This document shows, piece after piece, positions 21,055 to 28,640 of a stretch of 33,131 nucleotides of DNA. Origin of the DNA: Cupriavidus sp. (GTDB lineage: Bacteria > Pseudomonadota > Gammaproteobacteria > Burkholderiales > Burkholderiaceae); contig JAFAJB010000191.1 in assembly GCA_019236395.1 (NCBI GenBank), forward strand, positions 1 to 33,131, in the 5' to 3' direction. Within the stretch, counting starts at the first letter, position 1. Every line of letters starts with the position of its first letter. The notes beneath the pieces are model-generated. The model saw only the letters and a list, made by a program, of their open reading frames with translations, did no database searches and had not been told where the DNA came from. Made by a program: the position numbers and the translations under genes.

Positions 21055-21068
21055 GCGTAAGGTTACGC
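21055..21068. promoter_or_regulatory. Small palindrome upstream of the RNase gene
   Basis: GCGTAA (21055-21060) and TTACGC (21063-21068) form a perfect 6-bp inverted repeat with a two-base centre, about 50 bases before the RNase start. A weak minus-strand promoter (TTGATT, 17 bases, TAACCT) overlaps it. It may be an operator or chance. Confidence 0.3.
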
Positions 21069-21185
21069 GCATGTCCACCATTAATCAATCCCCGCGCCAT
21101 TGACCGCCCATTTTCCTCAATTGTTTCAACATGTTATGGAAATGTGTGCGCATACTAACCTCGCAAGCGGCCAAATCTTGCGGAC

Positions 21186-21214
21186 ATGAAAAAAGCCGGG
21201 CGAACCCGGCTTTT
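21186..21214 (-). terminator. Terminator after maeB
   Basis: AAAAGCCGGG (21191-21200) pairs with CCCGGCTTTT (21205-21214) around CGAA. On the minus strand it ends in a run of six T's, 41 bases beyond the maeB stop. Confidence 0.9.
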
Positions 21215-21254
21215 GTGTCGTTGATTCAGGAAACCCGAATCGATCGCACTTTTA

Positions 21255-23576
21255 TCACTTGGCTGCGGCGTCAACCACTACCAGTGCGGTCATGTTGACG
21301 ATACGGCGCACCGTGGCCGACGGCGTCAGGATGTGCACCGGCGCCTTCACACCCAGCAGGATCGGGCCGATTGCCACGTTGTTGCCGGCCGCCACCTTGA
21401 GCAGGTTGTACGAGATGTTGGCCGCGTCGATGTTCGGGCAAACCAGCAGGTTCGCCTCGCCCTTGAGCGTGCTGTCCGGCACCAGCGAGTCACGCAGCTT
21501 TTCGTCGAGCGCGCTGTCGCCGTGCATTTCGCCATCCACCTCGAGTTCCGGCGCGCGGTCACGCAGGATCGCCAGCGTATCGCGCATCTTGCGTGCCGAC
21601 GGCGCTTCCGACGTACCGAAGTTCGAGTGCGACAGCAGACCCACCTTCGGCTCGATACCAAAGCGCTTGAGCTCTTCCGCAGCCATGATCGTGATTTCGG
21701 CCAACTCCTCGGCGGTCGGGTCGACGTTGACGTGCGTGTCCACCAGGAAGATCTGGCGGCCCGGCAGTACCAGGCCGTTCATGGCCGCGTACACGCAGTT
21801 GGTGCCGCCGATTACCTGATCGATATAGCGCAGGTGAGCCGCGGTGGTGCTGACCGTGCCGCAGATCATGCCGTCGGCTTCGCCCTTCTTGACCAGCATC
21901 GAGCCGATCAGTGTGGTACGGCGGCGCATTTCCAGCTTGGCGTACTGCGGCGTGATGCCTTGCCGCGACATCATGCGGTAATACGTGTCCGAATACTCGC
22001 GGAAGCGCTCGTCATGCTCGGGGTTCACCACCGTGAAGTCCTCGCCCATGCGCAGGCGCAGGCCGAAACGTTCGATGCGGTGGGCCAGCACGGCCGGACG
22101 GCCGATCAGGATCGGGTTGGCCAGCTTTTCGTCGACGATCACCTGCACCGCACGCAGCACGCGCTCTTCCTCGCCCTCGGCAAAGACGATGCGCTTCTTG
22201 TCCTTCTGCACCTTGCGAGCAGCCGCGTAGATCGGCTTCATCAGCGTGCCCGAATGGTAGACGAACTGCTGCAGTTGCAGACGATAGGCGTCCATGTCCG
22301 CGATCGGGCGCGAAGCCACGCCCGACTTGGCCGCGGCCTCGGCCACGGCCGGCGCGATCTTGACGATCAGGCGCGGGTCGAACGGCTTCGGAATCAGGTA
22401 CTCGGGGCCGAACGACAGGTCCTGGATACCGTAGGCCGAGGCGACGATATCGCTCTGCTCCTGGCGCGCCAGCTCCGCCACCGCGTTTGCGGCGGCGATT
22501 TCCATTTCACGCGTGATCGTGGTGGCGCCACAATCGAGCGCGCCACGGAAGATGAACGGGAAGCAGAGAACGTTGTTGACCTGGTTCGGATAGTCAGTGC
22601 GGCCCGTGGCGATCACGGCGTCCGGACGCACTTCCTTGACCAGTTCCGGCATGATTTCCGGATTCGGGTTGGCCAGCGCCAGCACCAGCGGGCGGTCAGC
22701 CATCTTCTGCACCATCTCCGGCTTGAGCACGCCGGCAGCGGACAGGCCCAGGAAGATGTCGGCGCCTTCGATGACCTCGGCCAGCTTTCGCTTGTCGGTC
22801 TTCTGCGAGAAGCGCGCCTTTTCCGGGTCCATCAGCTCGGTACGGCCCTCATAGACCACGCCGGCCAAATCGGTCACCCAGATGTTCTCGATCGGCAGGC
22901 CCAGGTCGACGAGCAGGTCCAGGCAGGCCAGCGCGGCAGCGCCGGCGCCCGAAGCCACCAGCTTGACCTCGGAAATGTCCTTGCCAACCACCTTGAGGCC
23001 GTTGACCACGGCCGCACCCACCACGATCGCGGTACCGTGCTGGTCATCGTGGAAGACGGGAATCTTCATCCGTTCGCGCAGCGTACGCTCGACGTAGAAG
23101 CATTCCGGCGCCTTGATGTCTTCAAGGTTGATGCCGCCGAACGTCGGCTCGAGCGAGGCGATGATGTCGACGAGCTTTTCCGGGTCCTTCTCGTCGATTT
23201 CGATATCGAACACATCGATACCGGCGAATTTCTTGAACAGGCCGGCCTTGCCTTCCATCACCGGCTTCGACGCGGCGGCGCCGATGTTGCCAAGGCCCAG
23301 CACTGCAGTGCCGTTGGTGATCACGGCCACAAGGTTGCCGCGGGCGGTGTAGCGGAACGAATCAGCGGGATTGGCGACGATCTCCTCGCAAGCGGCGGCC
23401 ACGCCCGGCGAATAGGCCAGGGCCAGGTCGCGCTGGTTCGAGAGCGGCTTGGTCGGGGTGACGGAAATCTTACCGGGGGTCGGAAACTCGTGGTACTCGA
23501 GCGCGGCCTTGCGCAGCGCCTCACGCTGCTGCTGTTTCAGATCGTCTTGGGACGGGGACTGCTGAGGGCTTGTCAT
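21255..23576 (-). CDS. maeB: NADP-dependent malic enzyme, MaeB type with phosphotransacetylase-like C-terminal domain
   Basis: MaeB decarboxylates malate to pyruvate with NADP reduction, linking the TCA cycle to gluconeogenic and biosynthetic needs. The 773-residue protein has the malic domain (about 25-160: Y55 in [26 protein letters not shown]104 in ASKPVMEGK, metal site FHDDQHGT 175-182) and the NAD-binding domain ([16 protein letters not shown], 207-222). The C-terminal half (about 440-773) resembles phosphotransacetylase ([26 protein letters not shown]); in MaeB proteins it is usually regulatory, responding to acetyl-CoA, and not catalytic. [10 protein letters not shown] at 23576 is preferred to the open frame extending to 23642. 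Confidence 0.95.
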   Translation of the reverse strand: MTSPQQSPSQDDLKQQQREALRKAALEYHEFPTPGKISVTPTKPLSNQRDLALAYSPGVAAACEEIVANPADSFRYTARGNLVAVITNGTAVLGLGNIGAAASKPVMEGKAGLFKKFAGIDVFDIEIDEKDPEKLVDIIASLEPTFGGINLEDIKAPECFYVERTLRERMKIPVFHDDQHGTAIVVGAAVVNGLKVVGKDISEVKLVASGAGAAALACLDLLVDLGLPIENIWVTDLAGVVYEGRTELMDPEKARFSQKTDKRKLAEVIEGADIFLGLSAAGVLKPEMVQKMADRPLVLALANPNPEIMPELVKEVRPDAVIATGRTDYPNQVNNVLCFPFIFRGALDCGATTITREMEIAAANAVAELARQEQSDIVASAYGIQDLSFGPEYLIPKPFDPRLIVKIAPAVAEAAAKSGVASRPIADMDAYRLQLQQFVYHSGTLMKPIYAAARKVQKDKKRIVFAEGEEERVLRAVQVIVDEKLANPILIGRPAVLAHRIERFGLRLRMGEDFTVVNPEHDERFREYSDTYYRMMSRQGITPQYAKLEMRRRTTLIGSMLVKKGEADGMICGTVSTTAAHLRYIDQVIGGTNCVYAAMNGLVLPGRQIFLVDTHVNVDPTAEELAEITIMAAEELKRFGIEPKVGLLSHSNFGTSEAPSARKMRDTLAILRDRAPELEVDGEMHGDSALDEKLRDSLVPDSTLKGEANLLVCPNIDAANISYNLLKVAAGNNVAIGPILLGVKAPVHILTPSATVRRIVNMTALVVVDAAAK

Positions 23577-23684
23577 CTGCGCATCTTCCGATCGGTGGAG
23601 CCGCACTGAATAGCGCTGGCGATGAGTGCGGGCCGGCTCCACGAACCCGCTGTCTCCGCTGTTTTGGCGCTCTGGGAATTGCGC

Positions 23685-23713
23685 ATTTTATATTGTGAAA
23701 TACTATTTCACAA
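23685..23713 (-). promoter_or_regulatory. Predicted maeB promoter
   Basis: On the minus strand TTGTGA (23708-23713) and TAAAAT (23685-23690) are separated by exactly 17 bases. This lies 109 bases before the maeB ATG. The -35 hexamer is part of the large palindrome at 23691-23715, which fills the whole spacer. Confidence 0.5.
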
Positions 23714-23715
23714 TA
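23691..23715. promoter_or_regulatory. 25-bp perfect palindrome, probable operator between maeB and thiL
   Basis: Arms TATTGTGAAATA (23691-23702) and TATTTCACAATA (23704-23715) are exact reverse complements around a single C. The TGTGA and TCACA ends are 9 bases apart, not the 6 of a CRP site, so it is not a CRP/FNR operator. It covers the -35 and spacer of the predicted maeB promoter and lies 33 bases before the possible thiL -10. It is AT-rich in a GC-rich setting and looks like a dimeric repressor site (GntR, IclR or TetR type). The protein is unknown. Confidence 0.7.
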
Positions 23716-23747
23716 AGCGTTTTGCGCGGAGCACCTTTGCGTTTAGG

Positions 23748-23753
23748 TACAAT
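23748..23753 (+). promoter_or_regulatory. Possible -10 element of the thiL operon
   Basis: TACAAT (5 of 6 to consensus) lies on the plus strand; the nearest -35-like TTGCGC (23722-23727) is 20 bases upstream, longer than ideal. A start near 23760 would suit the chosen thiL ATG at 23838. Confidence 0.35.
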
Positions 23754-23837
23754 ATGCCGCATGCCGAAGGGCTTGACCAGCAGGAGTCCTCACCGGGATT
23801 CACGATGCTCGGCCGCCCGGGTTCCCCGCCTGCTTCC

Positions 23838-24815
23838 ATGCCCGATTCTTCCCCAGCGCTTTCCGAATTCGACCTGATCCGACGCTTCTTCACGCGCCCC
23901 GTCCACAAGGCCGCGCTGGGCGTGGGCGATGACTGCGCATTGATCGAAGCCCGCCCCGGCCATCAGCTTGCGATCAGCACCGACATGCTGGTCAGCGGGC
24001 GCCACTTCTTCCCAGATGTGCCGCCTCGCGCACTCGGCCACAAGGCGCTGGCCGTGAACCTGTCCGACCTGGCCGCGATGGGCGCGGAGCCGCGCGCGTT
24101 CACGCTGGCGCTGGCGCTGCCCGAAGCGGACGCCGCCTGGCTGGCCGAATTCGCGGCCGGCATGCTGGCGCTGGCCGACGACTACGGCTGCGAGCTGATC
24201 GGCGGCGACACGACCAAGGGGCCGCTGACACTGTCGATCACGGTCTTCGGCGACGTGCCGCCGCGCCAGGCGCTGCGACGCGACGCCGCCCGGCCCGGCG
24301 AGGACATCTGGGTCTCCGGCACGCTCGGTGATGCGCGGCTGGCCCTGGGCGACTGCCGTGGCGAATGGCTGTTGCCCGAGCCCGATTTCACACTGATCCG
24401 CCCCCGCATGGAAATGCCGACACCGCGCGTGGCGCTGGGCCTGGCACTGCGCGGGGTGGCGCATGCAGCGCTCGATATCTCGGATGGCCTGATCGGCGAC
24501 CTTGGCCACATTCTCGAACGTTCATCGGTCGGCGCGATTGTCGACGTCGACGCGCTGCCGCGCTCGGAAATCCTCGGCGCCCAGCCGCTGGAGTGCCAGC
24601 GGGCCTGCGTGCTGGCCGGCGGCGACGATTACGAACTGTGTTTCACCGCGCCGGTGGGCGCGCGCGAAGCCATCGCCGCAATCGGGCGCCAGCTTGGCTT
24701 GGCCGTAACGCGCGTCGGATCGATCACATCCGAGGCAGGCCTGCGCCTTGTGGATCGTGACGGCAATCCCTATCTGTTCAAGGGCGCGTCGTTCGATCAT
24801 TTCGCCGCGCCATGA
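23838..24815 (+). CDS. thiL: Thiamine-monophosphate kinase
   Basis: ThiL phosphorylates thiamine monophosphate to thiamine diphosphate with ATP, the last step of cofactor synthesis. From the ATG at 23838 the protein has 325 residues, the same as E. coli ThiL. The AIR-synthase-like fold shows SEFDLIRRFFTRP, GVGDDCALI, STDMLVSGRHFF, NLSDLAAMGAEPRAF, GGDTTKGPLTLSITVFG and DISDGLIGDLGHIL, then GGDDYELCFT near the C terminus. Earlier in-frame ATGs at 23754 and 23805 would add poorly conserved residues; 23805 has a weak GGGA site, so it cannot be excluded. Transketolase elsewhere in this window uses the product. Its stop codon lies in a 9-bp inverted repeat. Confidence 0.93.
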   Translation: MPDSSPALSEFDLIRRFFTRPVHKAALGVGDDCALIEARPGHQLAISTDMLVSGRHFFPDVPPRALGHKALAVNLSDLAAMGAEPRAFTLALALPEADAAWLAEFAAGMLALADDYGCELIGGDTTKGPLTLSITVFGDVPPRQALRRDAARPGEDIWVSGTLGDARLALGDCRGEWLLPEPDFTLIRPRMEMPTPRVALGLALRGVAHAALDISDGLIGDLGHILERSSVGAIVDVDALPRSEILGAQPLECQRACVLAGGDDYELCFTAPVGAREAIAAIGRQLGLAVTRVGSITSEAGLRLVDRDGNPYLFKGASFDHFAAP

Positions 24816-24840
24816 CACGCCGCGTACAAGCCGTGTCATG
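24811..24840. repeat. Inverted repeat straddling the thiL stop codon
   Basis: CATGACACG (24811-24819) and CGTGTCATG (24832-24840) are perfect inverted copies with a 12-base loop. The thiL TGA (24813-24815) is inside the left arm. No U-tract follows, so it is not a normal terminator; it may stabilise the mRNA 3' end of thiL. Confidence 0.45.
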
Positions 24841-24864
24841 ATGCCCCATGCGCGCGGGAGAAAT

Positions 24865-24893
24865 TTCTTAGAGCGCGCCCTAGAACATATAAG
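24865..24893 (+). promoter_or_regulatory. Weak possible promoter for pgpA
   Basis: TATAAG (24888-24893) matches the -10 consensus in 5 of 6; TTCTTA (24865-24870) is a poor -35 at 17 bases. It lies 19 bases before the pgpA ATG. pgpA may equally be read from the thiL promoter. Confidence 0.3.
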
Positions 24894-24912
24894 ACTGACG
24901 AGCCAATCCTTG

Positions 24913-25485
24913 ATGTCCGCCAATCCCCCCGGGGCCGCACCGAGCGACCCCGCAGATCCCGTCACGCTGGAAGCCGGCCAGACCGCCAAGGTCACGCGGC
25001 CGACGGCCCGCTTCATGCTCGGCCACCCGGCCCGCCTGATCGCGCACGGCTTCGGCTCCGGTCTGTCCCCGGTCAGCCCGGGCACGGTGGGCACGCTGCT
25101 CGGCTGGCTGATGTTCGTTGTGATTTCGAAGTGGATCGACCCGACCACCTGGCTCTGGATCATCGCGGGAGGCTTCCTGGTCGGCATCTGGGCCTGCCTG
25201 CGCACGGCACGCGACATGGGCGTGTACGACCACGGCAGCATGGTCTGGGACGAGATCGTCGCGTTCTGGCTCGTGTTGCTGTTCGTGATGCCCACGGGCT
25301 TCTGGGGCCAGTTCGCCGCATTCGTCTGGTTTCGCTTCTTCGATATCGTCAAGCCGGCGCCAATCCGCTACTACGACCGCACGCTCAAGGGCCCTGGCTT
25401 TACCGGCGCGTTCGGCGTGATGTTCGACGATATCTTCGCGGCGTTCTACACGCTGCTTGTCTTCGCCTTGTGGCGCTCGATCTGA
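24913..25485 (+). CDS. pgpA: Phosphatidylglycerophosphatase A
   Basis: PgpA dephosphorylates phosphatidylglycerophosphate to phosphatidylglycerol at the inner membrane. The 190-residue protein has the PgpA landmarks FGSGLSPVSPGTVGTLLGW (47-65), VWDEIVAFW (111-119) and RFFDIVKPAPIRYYD (141-155), plus FDDIFAAFY (171-179). About four hydrophobic helices are visible (65-75, 80-96, 115-126, 175-188). The N terminus has a non-conserved Pro/Ala-rich 35-residue lead. The ATG at 24913 has no clear ribosome-binding site, and the longer open frame upstream is the shadow of thiL. A 14-bp tandem duplication contains its stop codon. Confidence 0.92.
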   Translation: MSANPPGAAPSDPADPVTLEAGQTAKVTRPTARFMLGHPARLIAHGFGSGLSPVSPGTVGTLLGWLMFVVISKWIDPTTWLWIIAGGFLVGIWACLRTARDMGVYDHGSMVWDEIVAFWLVLLFVMPTGFWGQFAAFVWFRFFDIVKPAPIRYYDRTLKGPGFTGAFGVMFDDIFAAFYTLLVFALWRSI

Positions 25486-25505
25486 GCGCCACGATCTGAG
25501 CGCCA
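25478..25505 (+). repeat. 14-bp tandem duplication over the pgpA stop codon
   Basis: CGATCTGAGCGCCA occurs at 25478-25491 and again, immediately adjacent and identical, at 25492-25505. The first copy contains the pgpA TGA. It looks like a recent slippage duplication. Confidence 0.85.
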
Positions 25506-25534
25506 ATTACCCCGGATTTTCAGGAACCGCCGTC

Positions 25535-26032
25535 ATGTCCGTCAGCCGTCTGCTCGACCAGCTTGCCATCCAGGCCGGAGCCGCCCTGGCAGAACATTCG
25601 CTCATGCTTGCCACCGCGGAATCGTGCACGGGCGGGCTTGTAGCGGCTGCGATCACCGATGTATCAGGGTCTTCGGGCTGGTTCGAGCGTGGCTTCGTGA
25701 CCTATTCGAACGAAGCCAAGACGACGATGGTCGGCGTTCCGGCGAAGCTGATCCGCGATCATGGCGCGGTCAGCGAGGAAGTGGCTCACGCGATGGCTGA
25801 AGGCGCGCTGCTGAACAGCCGCGCGCAGGTGGCGCTGGCGATCACCGGCGTTGCCGGCCCGGGCGGTGGCACGGCAGAGAAGCCCGTCGGCATGGTCTGC
25901 TTTGGCTGGACCAACCGGATCACTACGCTGACAGACACCCAGCGATTCAAGGGCGACCGGGCCCAGATCCGGCGCCAGGCCGCGGAACATGCAATGCGCG
26001 GGTTGCTGGAACTGATTCGGAACGAAGCCTGA
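25535..26032 (+). CDS. pncC: Nicotinamide-nucleotide amidohydrolase (CinA C-terminal-domain type)
   Basis: PncC converts nicotinamide mononucleotide to nicotinic acid mononucleotide, recycling the by-product of NAD-dependent DNA ligase. The protein has 165 residues, the same as E. coli PncC; it lacks the N-terminal MoCF-like domain of full CinA. Visible motifs are ATAESCTGGLVAAAITD with the active-site serine, FERGFVTYSNEAK, HGAVSEEVAHAMAEGAL and ITGVAGPGGGTAEKPVGMV. AGGA lies about 9 bases before the ATG at 25535. It starts 49 bases after pgpA on the same strand, so thiL-pgpA-pncC is probably one transcript, a common order in betaproteobacteria. Confidence 0.94.
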   Translation: MSVSRLLDQLAIQAGAALAEHSLMLATAESCTGGLVAAAITDVSGSSGWFERGFVTYSNEAKTTMVGVPAKLIRDHGAVSEEVAHAMAEGALLNSRAQVALAITGVAGPGGGTAEKPVGMVCFGWTNRITTLTDTQRFKGDRAQIRRQAAEHAMRGLLELIRNEA

Positions 26033-26038
26033 GAATCA

Positions 26039-26140
26039 CTCCCCTCTCCCGCCTGTTCAGACCGGGTGTGCGAGGACATGGTTGACACTTCCGGACGGTT
26101 CGCCGTCCGGAGGTTCAAACCATGCCATGGGAGAGAGGAG
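26039..26140. repeat. CT-rich hairpin repeat, copy B, with nested inverted repeats
   Basis: The whole convergent gap between pncC and pyrF folds back on itself. The outer arms are CTCCCCTCTCCC (26039-26050) and GGGAGAGAGGAG (26129-26140), 11 of 12 pairs. Middle arms are CATGGTT (26077-26083) and AACCATG (26118-26124). The inner hairpin is CCGGACGG (26091-26098) / CCGTCCGG (26103-26110) with a TTCG loop. No T-run follows on either strand. Confidence 0.55.
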
Positions 26141-26147
26141 AACCCGA

Positions 26148-26966
26148 TCAGCCGTGACGATAGCGATTGATCGTCTCGCGCGTCTGCAACGCCACATTGC
26201 GCGCTGCCACGGCAAAATCCTTGTCGCGGCTGGCGTACAGGATCGCCCGTGACGAGTTGATCATCATGCCCGTGCCGTCGGCCGTGCGTCCTGCCTTGAC
26301 GGTGGCTTCGATGTCGCCGCCCTGGGCGCCGATGCCTGGGATCAGCAGCGGCATGTCACCGACAATCTGGCGCACCTTTGCAATCTCGTTCGGGAACGTC
26401 GCACCCACCACCAGGCCCATCTGGCCATTGGTATTCCAACGCTCACGCGCGGCCTCTGCCACCACCTGGTAGAGCGGCTTGCCATCGACCTGCAGGAACT
26501 GCACGTCCGACCCACCAGGATTCGACGTGCGGCACAGCACGATCACGCCCTTGCCCGGATGCGCCAGGTACGGCGACATCGAATCGAAGCCCATGTACGG
26601 GCTGACCGTCACGGCATCGGCCTTGTAACGCTCGAACGCCTCGATCGCGTAATGCTCGGCCGTGGAGCCGATATCGCCGCGCTTGGCGTCGAGGATCACG
26701 GGAATGCCCGGGTGGGCATCATGGATGTAATCGATGAGCTGCTCGAGTTGGTCTTCGGCGCGCTGCGAGTGGAAATAGGCGATTTGTGGCTTGAAGGCGC
26801 AAACCAGGTCGGCCGTGGCATCAACGATCTCACGGCAGAACGAGAAGATCGCGCCGCCCGTGCCGGTCAGGGACAGCGGCAGCTTGGCCGGGTCCGGATC
26901 GAGCCCGACGCAAAGCAGGGAATCGTTACGCTGCCACGCGGAGGACAGCTGCTCGGTAAAAGTCAT
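26148..26966 (-). CDS. pyrF: Orotidine 5'-phosphate decarboxylase (group 2)
   Basis: PyrF decarboxylates OMP to UMP, the last step of de novo pyrimidine synthesis. The 272 residues fit the longer, group 2 bacterial form. [13 protein letters not shown] (18-30) and the catalytic loop [16 protein letters not shown] (91-106, K95) are diagnostic. [13 protein letters not shown] and [11 protein letters not shown] near the C terminus hold the phosphate site. The open frame extends to 27455, but [15 protein letters not shown] at 26966 is the natural start; the rest is antisense to the EamA permease. It is divergent from that permease across 243 bases. Confidence 0.96.
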   Translation of the reverse strand: MTFTEQLSSAWQRNDSLLCVGLDPDPAKLPLSLTGTGGAIFSFCREIVDATADLVCAFKPQIAYFHSQRAEDQLEQLIDYIHDAHPGIPVILDAKRGDIGSTAEHYAIEAFERYKADAVTVSPYMGFDSMSPYLAHPGKGVIVLCRTSNPGGSDVQFLQVDGKPLYQVVAEAARERWNTNGQMGLVVGATFPNEIAKVRQIVGDMPLLIPGIGAQGGDIEATVKAGRTADGTGMMINSSRAILYASRDKDFAVAARNVALQTRETINRYRHG

Positions 26967-27209
26967 GGGATGCTCGGAATTCGGGTGAAGCCGGCGGCCC
27001 GGCTGTGAACCAGTGTCTACACAGCATAACGCGGGCATGCGCCGGCCGGTTGGCAGCAACGATACCCCGGCGGGGTTTTGCATTGCAGCAAATGGCGTTG
27101 GCGGCAATTTTACCTGTTGGCGTGATATTGTTTGGAGCTTCCGCTTAAAAGAGCGACTCCGACGCCTTCCCGTCCGGCCGTTTGCACGTCGCCAAGTCTC
27201 CTTTTCCCC

Positions 27210-28094
27210 ATGACACTCGACCGCCGCGGTCTCACCCTCCTTGTCATCCTGACCATTGCCTGGGGCATCAACTGGCCGATCATGAAGCTGGGCGTGGCGC
27301 ACTTTCCGGCCATGGGATTCCGGCTGCTGGGCATGGTCGGCGGGCTGGTGGCGCTGGGCCTGGTGCTGAAGGTGCGCGGCGATTCGCTGCACGTGCCGCG
27401 CCAGGCGTGGGGCATGGTCTTGAAGCTGGCGATTCCGAACATGGTCATCTGGCACCTGTTCGCAATCTGCGCAGTCAAGATGTTGTCGTCAGGCCGCGCC
27501 GCGATTCTCGGCTACACGATGCCGATCTGGGCCGTGGTGTGGGGCCTGGTGATCTATCGCGATCGCATCGCGCTGTCCGCGTGGATCGGCATCGCCTGCG
27601 CCCTGACGGGCACGATCCTGCTGCTGTCCGGAGAGATTGCAGCCCTGACCGGCAGTCCGGCCGGCACGCTGATGATGCTCGTTGCGGCGGCCGGCTGGGG
27701 CTTCGGCACCCAGCAATTGAAACGCAGCCATACCGACGTGCCGATCGGCCCGCTGACGTTCTGGATGCTGGCCATCACGCTACCGTTCCTCGGCATCGGC
27801 ACGCTGCTGTTCGAGACCGGCTGGCGCATGCCCAGCGCGATCGAGTGGGGCGCGATCGCCTACAACGCCGTGGTGGTCTTTGCGTTCTGTCAATTGGTCT
27901 GGTTCATGCTCGCGCGCAGCCTGCCGCCCGTGGTATCGAGCCTGTCGATCATGTTCATCCCCGTGGTGGGCGTGTTCTCGGGCATGTGGCTGCTCGGCGA
28001 AACGCCACACTGGCAAGACTACGTGGCCATCGTGCTGATGTTCGCGTCGCTGTCTTCGGTGATGCTGGCTCCGCTGCTGCGCCGGCGCATGTGA
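27210..28094 (+). CDS. EamA-family (DMT superfamily) permease
   Basis: The 294-residue protein is almost all membrane, with about ten hydrophobic helices in two EamA repeats: residues about 5-135, beginning [20 protein letters not shown], and about 145-290, with [19 protein letters not shown]. The family exports amino acids, nucleosides or other small metabolites; the substrate cannot be predicted. The C terminus ends RRRM. The open frame begins with a TTG at 27132, but the ATG at 27210 starts directly before the first helix. It lacks a clear ribosome-binding site. It shares an intergenic region with pyrF; a functional link is not indicated. Confidence 0.85.
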   Translation: MTLDRRGLTLLVILTIAWGINWPIMKLGVAHFPAMGFRLLGMVGGLVALGLVLKVRGDSLHVPRQAWGMVLKLAIPNMVIWHLFAICAVKMLSSGRAAILGYTMPIWAVVWGLVIYRDRIALSAWIGIACALTGTILLLSGEIAALTGSPAGTLMMLVAAAGWGFGTQQLKRSHTDVPIGPLTFWMLAITLPFLGIGTLLFETGWRMPSAIEWGAIAYNAVVVFAFCQLVWFMLARSLPPVVSSLSIMFIPVVGVFSGMWLLGETPHWQDYVAIVLMFASLSSVMLAPLLRRRM

Positions 28095-28129
28095 AGCCAT
28101 GCCGGGCTACAACGCTGCCGAGATTTCAC

Positions 28130-28159
28130 TTAACAAGCCCCCCTGCGTTGGATTACACT
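28130..28159 (+). promoter_or_regulatory. Candidate sigma-70 promoter far upstream of corA
   Basis: TTAACA (28130-28135, 5 of 6) and TACACT (28154-28159, 4 of 6) are 18 bases apart. Transcription would start near 28166, about 475 bases before the corA ATG. No terminator is visible between the two. Confidence 0.4.
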
Positions 28160-28554
28160 CGCGGCCATCAGAATCCCGGAGAAAGTACGTGGGCAGTAGC
28201 ATCGGGGGTTCGAGTTGCCGCGGCATAGTCGCGACACTGTCGAATGCCATGTCACTGCGGGCTGCGTAACGTCGATCCGTGCGGGGCACAGTCCCTGCCC
28301 GTCGCCGTCCTTGCCCGCAGACACCTGCGGGTGAGTGTCTTTCCGTTTCCCCTTGCGGCCGCCGCACCGGCTGCCGCGTCGCGCTTCGGATTTTCCCTCC
28401 CCGGCTTGCCAGCCATATCCCGGCAAATCGCAGGCAAACGCCATCGCGTAGCGGCACACCCGCAGCGCGATCACGCTTGCCCGGCCGCGCCATGATCACA
28501 CTGCTGGTGAGCCTTGCTCAGCGCCTGTCTCCGATGTAGACCCAGCGCAATCAG

Positions 28555-28617
28555 AGGTGCTATCAAAATGAAGCGAAGCGGTTCTGGCCAGGCGCCAGAA
28601 TCATTTTGATAGCGCCT
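28555..28617. repeat. Large hairpin just before the corA ribosome-binding site
   Basis: AGGTGCTATCAAAATGA (28555-28571) pairs with TCATTTTGATAGCGCCT (28601-28617) with one G-U pair. TTCTGGC (28582-28588) pairs with GCCAGAA (28594-28600) around CAGGC. A 10-base bulge (28572-28581) lies on the left side only. The stem totals about 24 bp. It ends 10 bases before the corA AAGGA and has no U-tract. GCTATCAAAATGA-type palindromes are, as I recall, frequent in related betaproteobacteria. Confidence 0.7.
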
Positions 28618-28640
28618 CCAAGTAACAAGGAATCCAAGGG

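Larger units (their letters stand above)
28095..28640 (+). other. Gene-free 546-base region upstream of corA, possible long leader
   Basis: No open frame here looks like a protein; the short ones on both strands have biased, shadow-like composition. It contains a plausible plus-strand promoter (28130-28159), a perfect hairpin CCCGCAG/CTGCGGG (28314-28320 with 28325-28331), a shorter GGGCA/TGCCC hairpin near 28285-28300, and a large stem at 28555-28617 just before corA. I see no tRNA, SRP RNA, RNase P or tmRNA signature. It could be a regulated corA leader, a small-RNA gene or simply spacer. Confidence 0.4.

Noticed and set aside
21333-23609. 758-codon open frame opposite maeB
   Set aside because: Antisense shadow of a clearly conserved enzyme.
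23691-23715. CRP/FNR site reading of the maeB palindrome
   Set aside because: TGTGA and TCACA are 9 bases apart, not 6, and there is no TTGAT-N4-ATCAA core.
28190-28260. tRNA-like GGGGTTCGAGTT sequence
   Set aside because: The bases around GTTCGA do not form a paired T arm, and no acceptor or anticodon stems could be drawn.
28107-28499. 130-codon minus-strand frame in the gap before corA
   Set aside because: No domain, no ribosome-binding site, Arg-rich shadow-like composition; the plus-strand frames here are equally poor.
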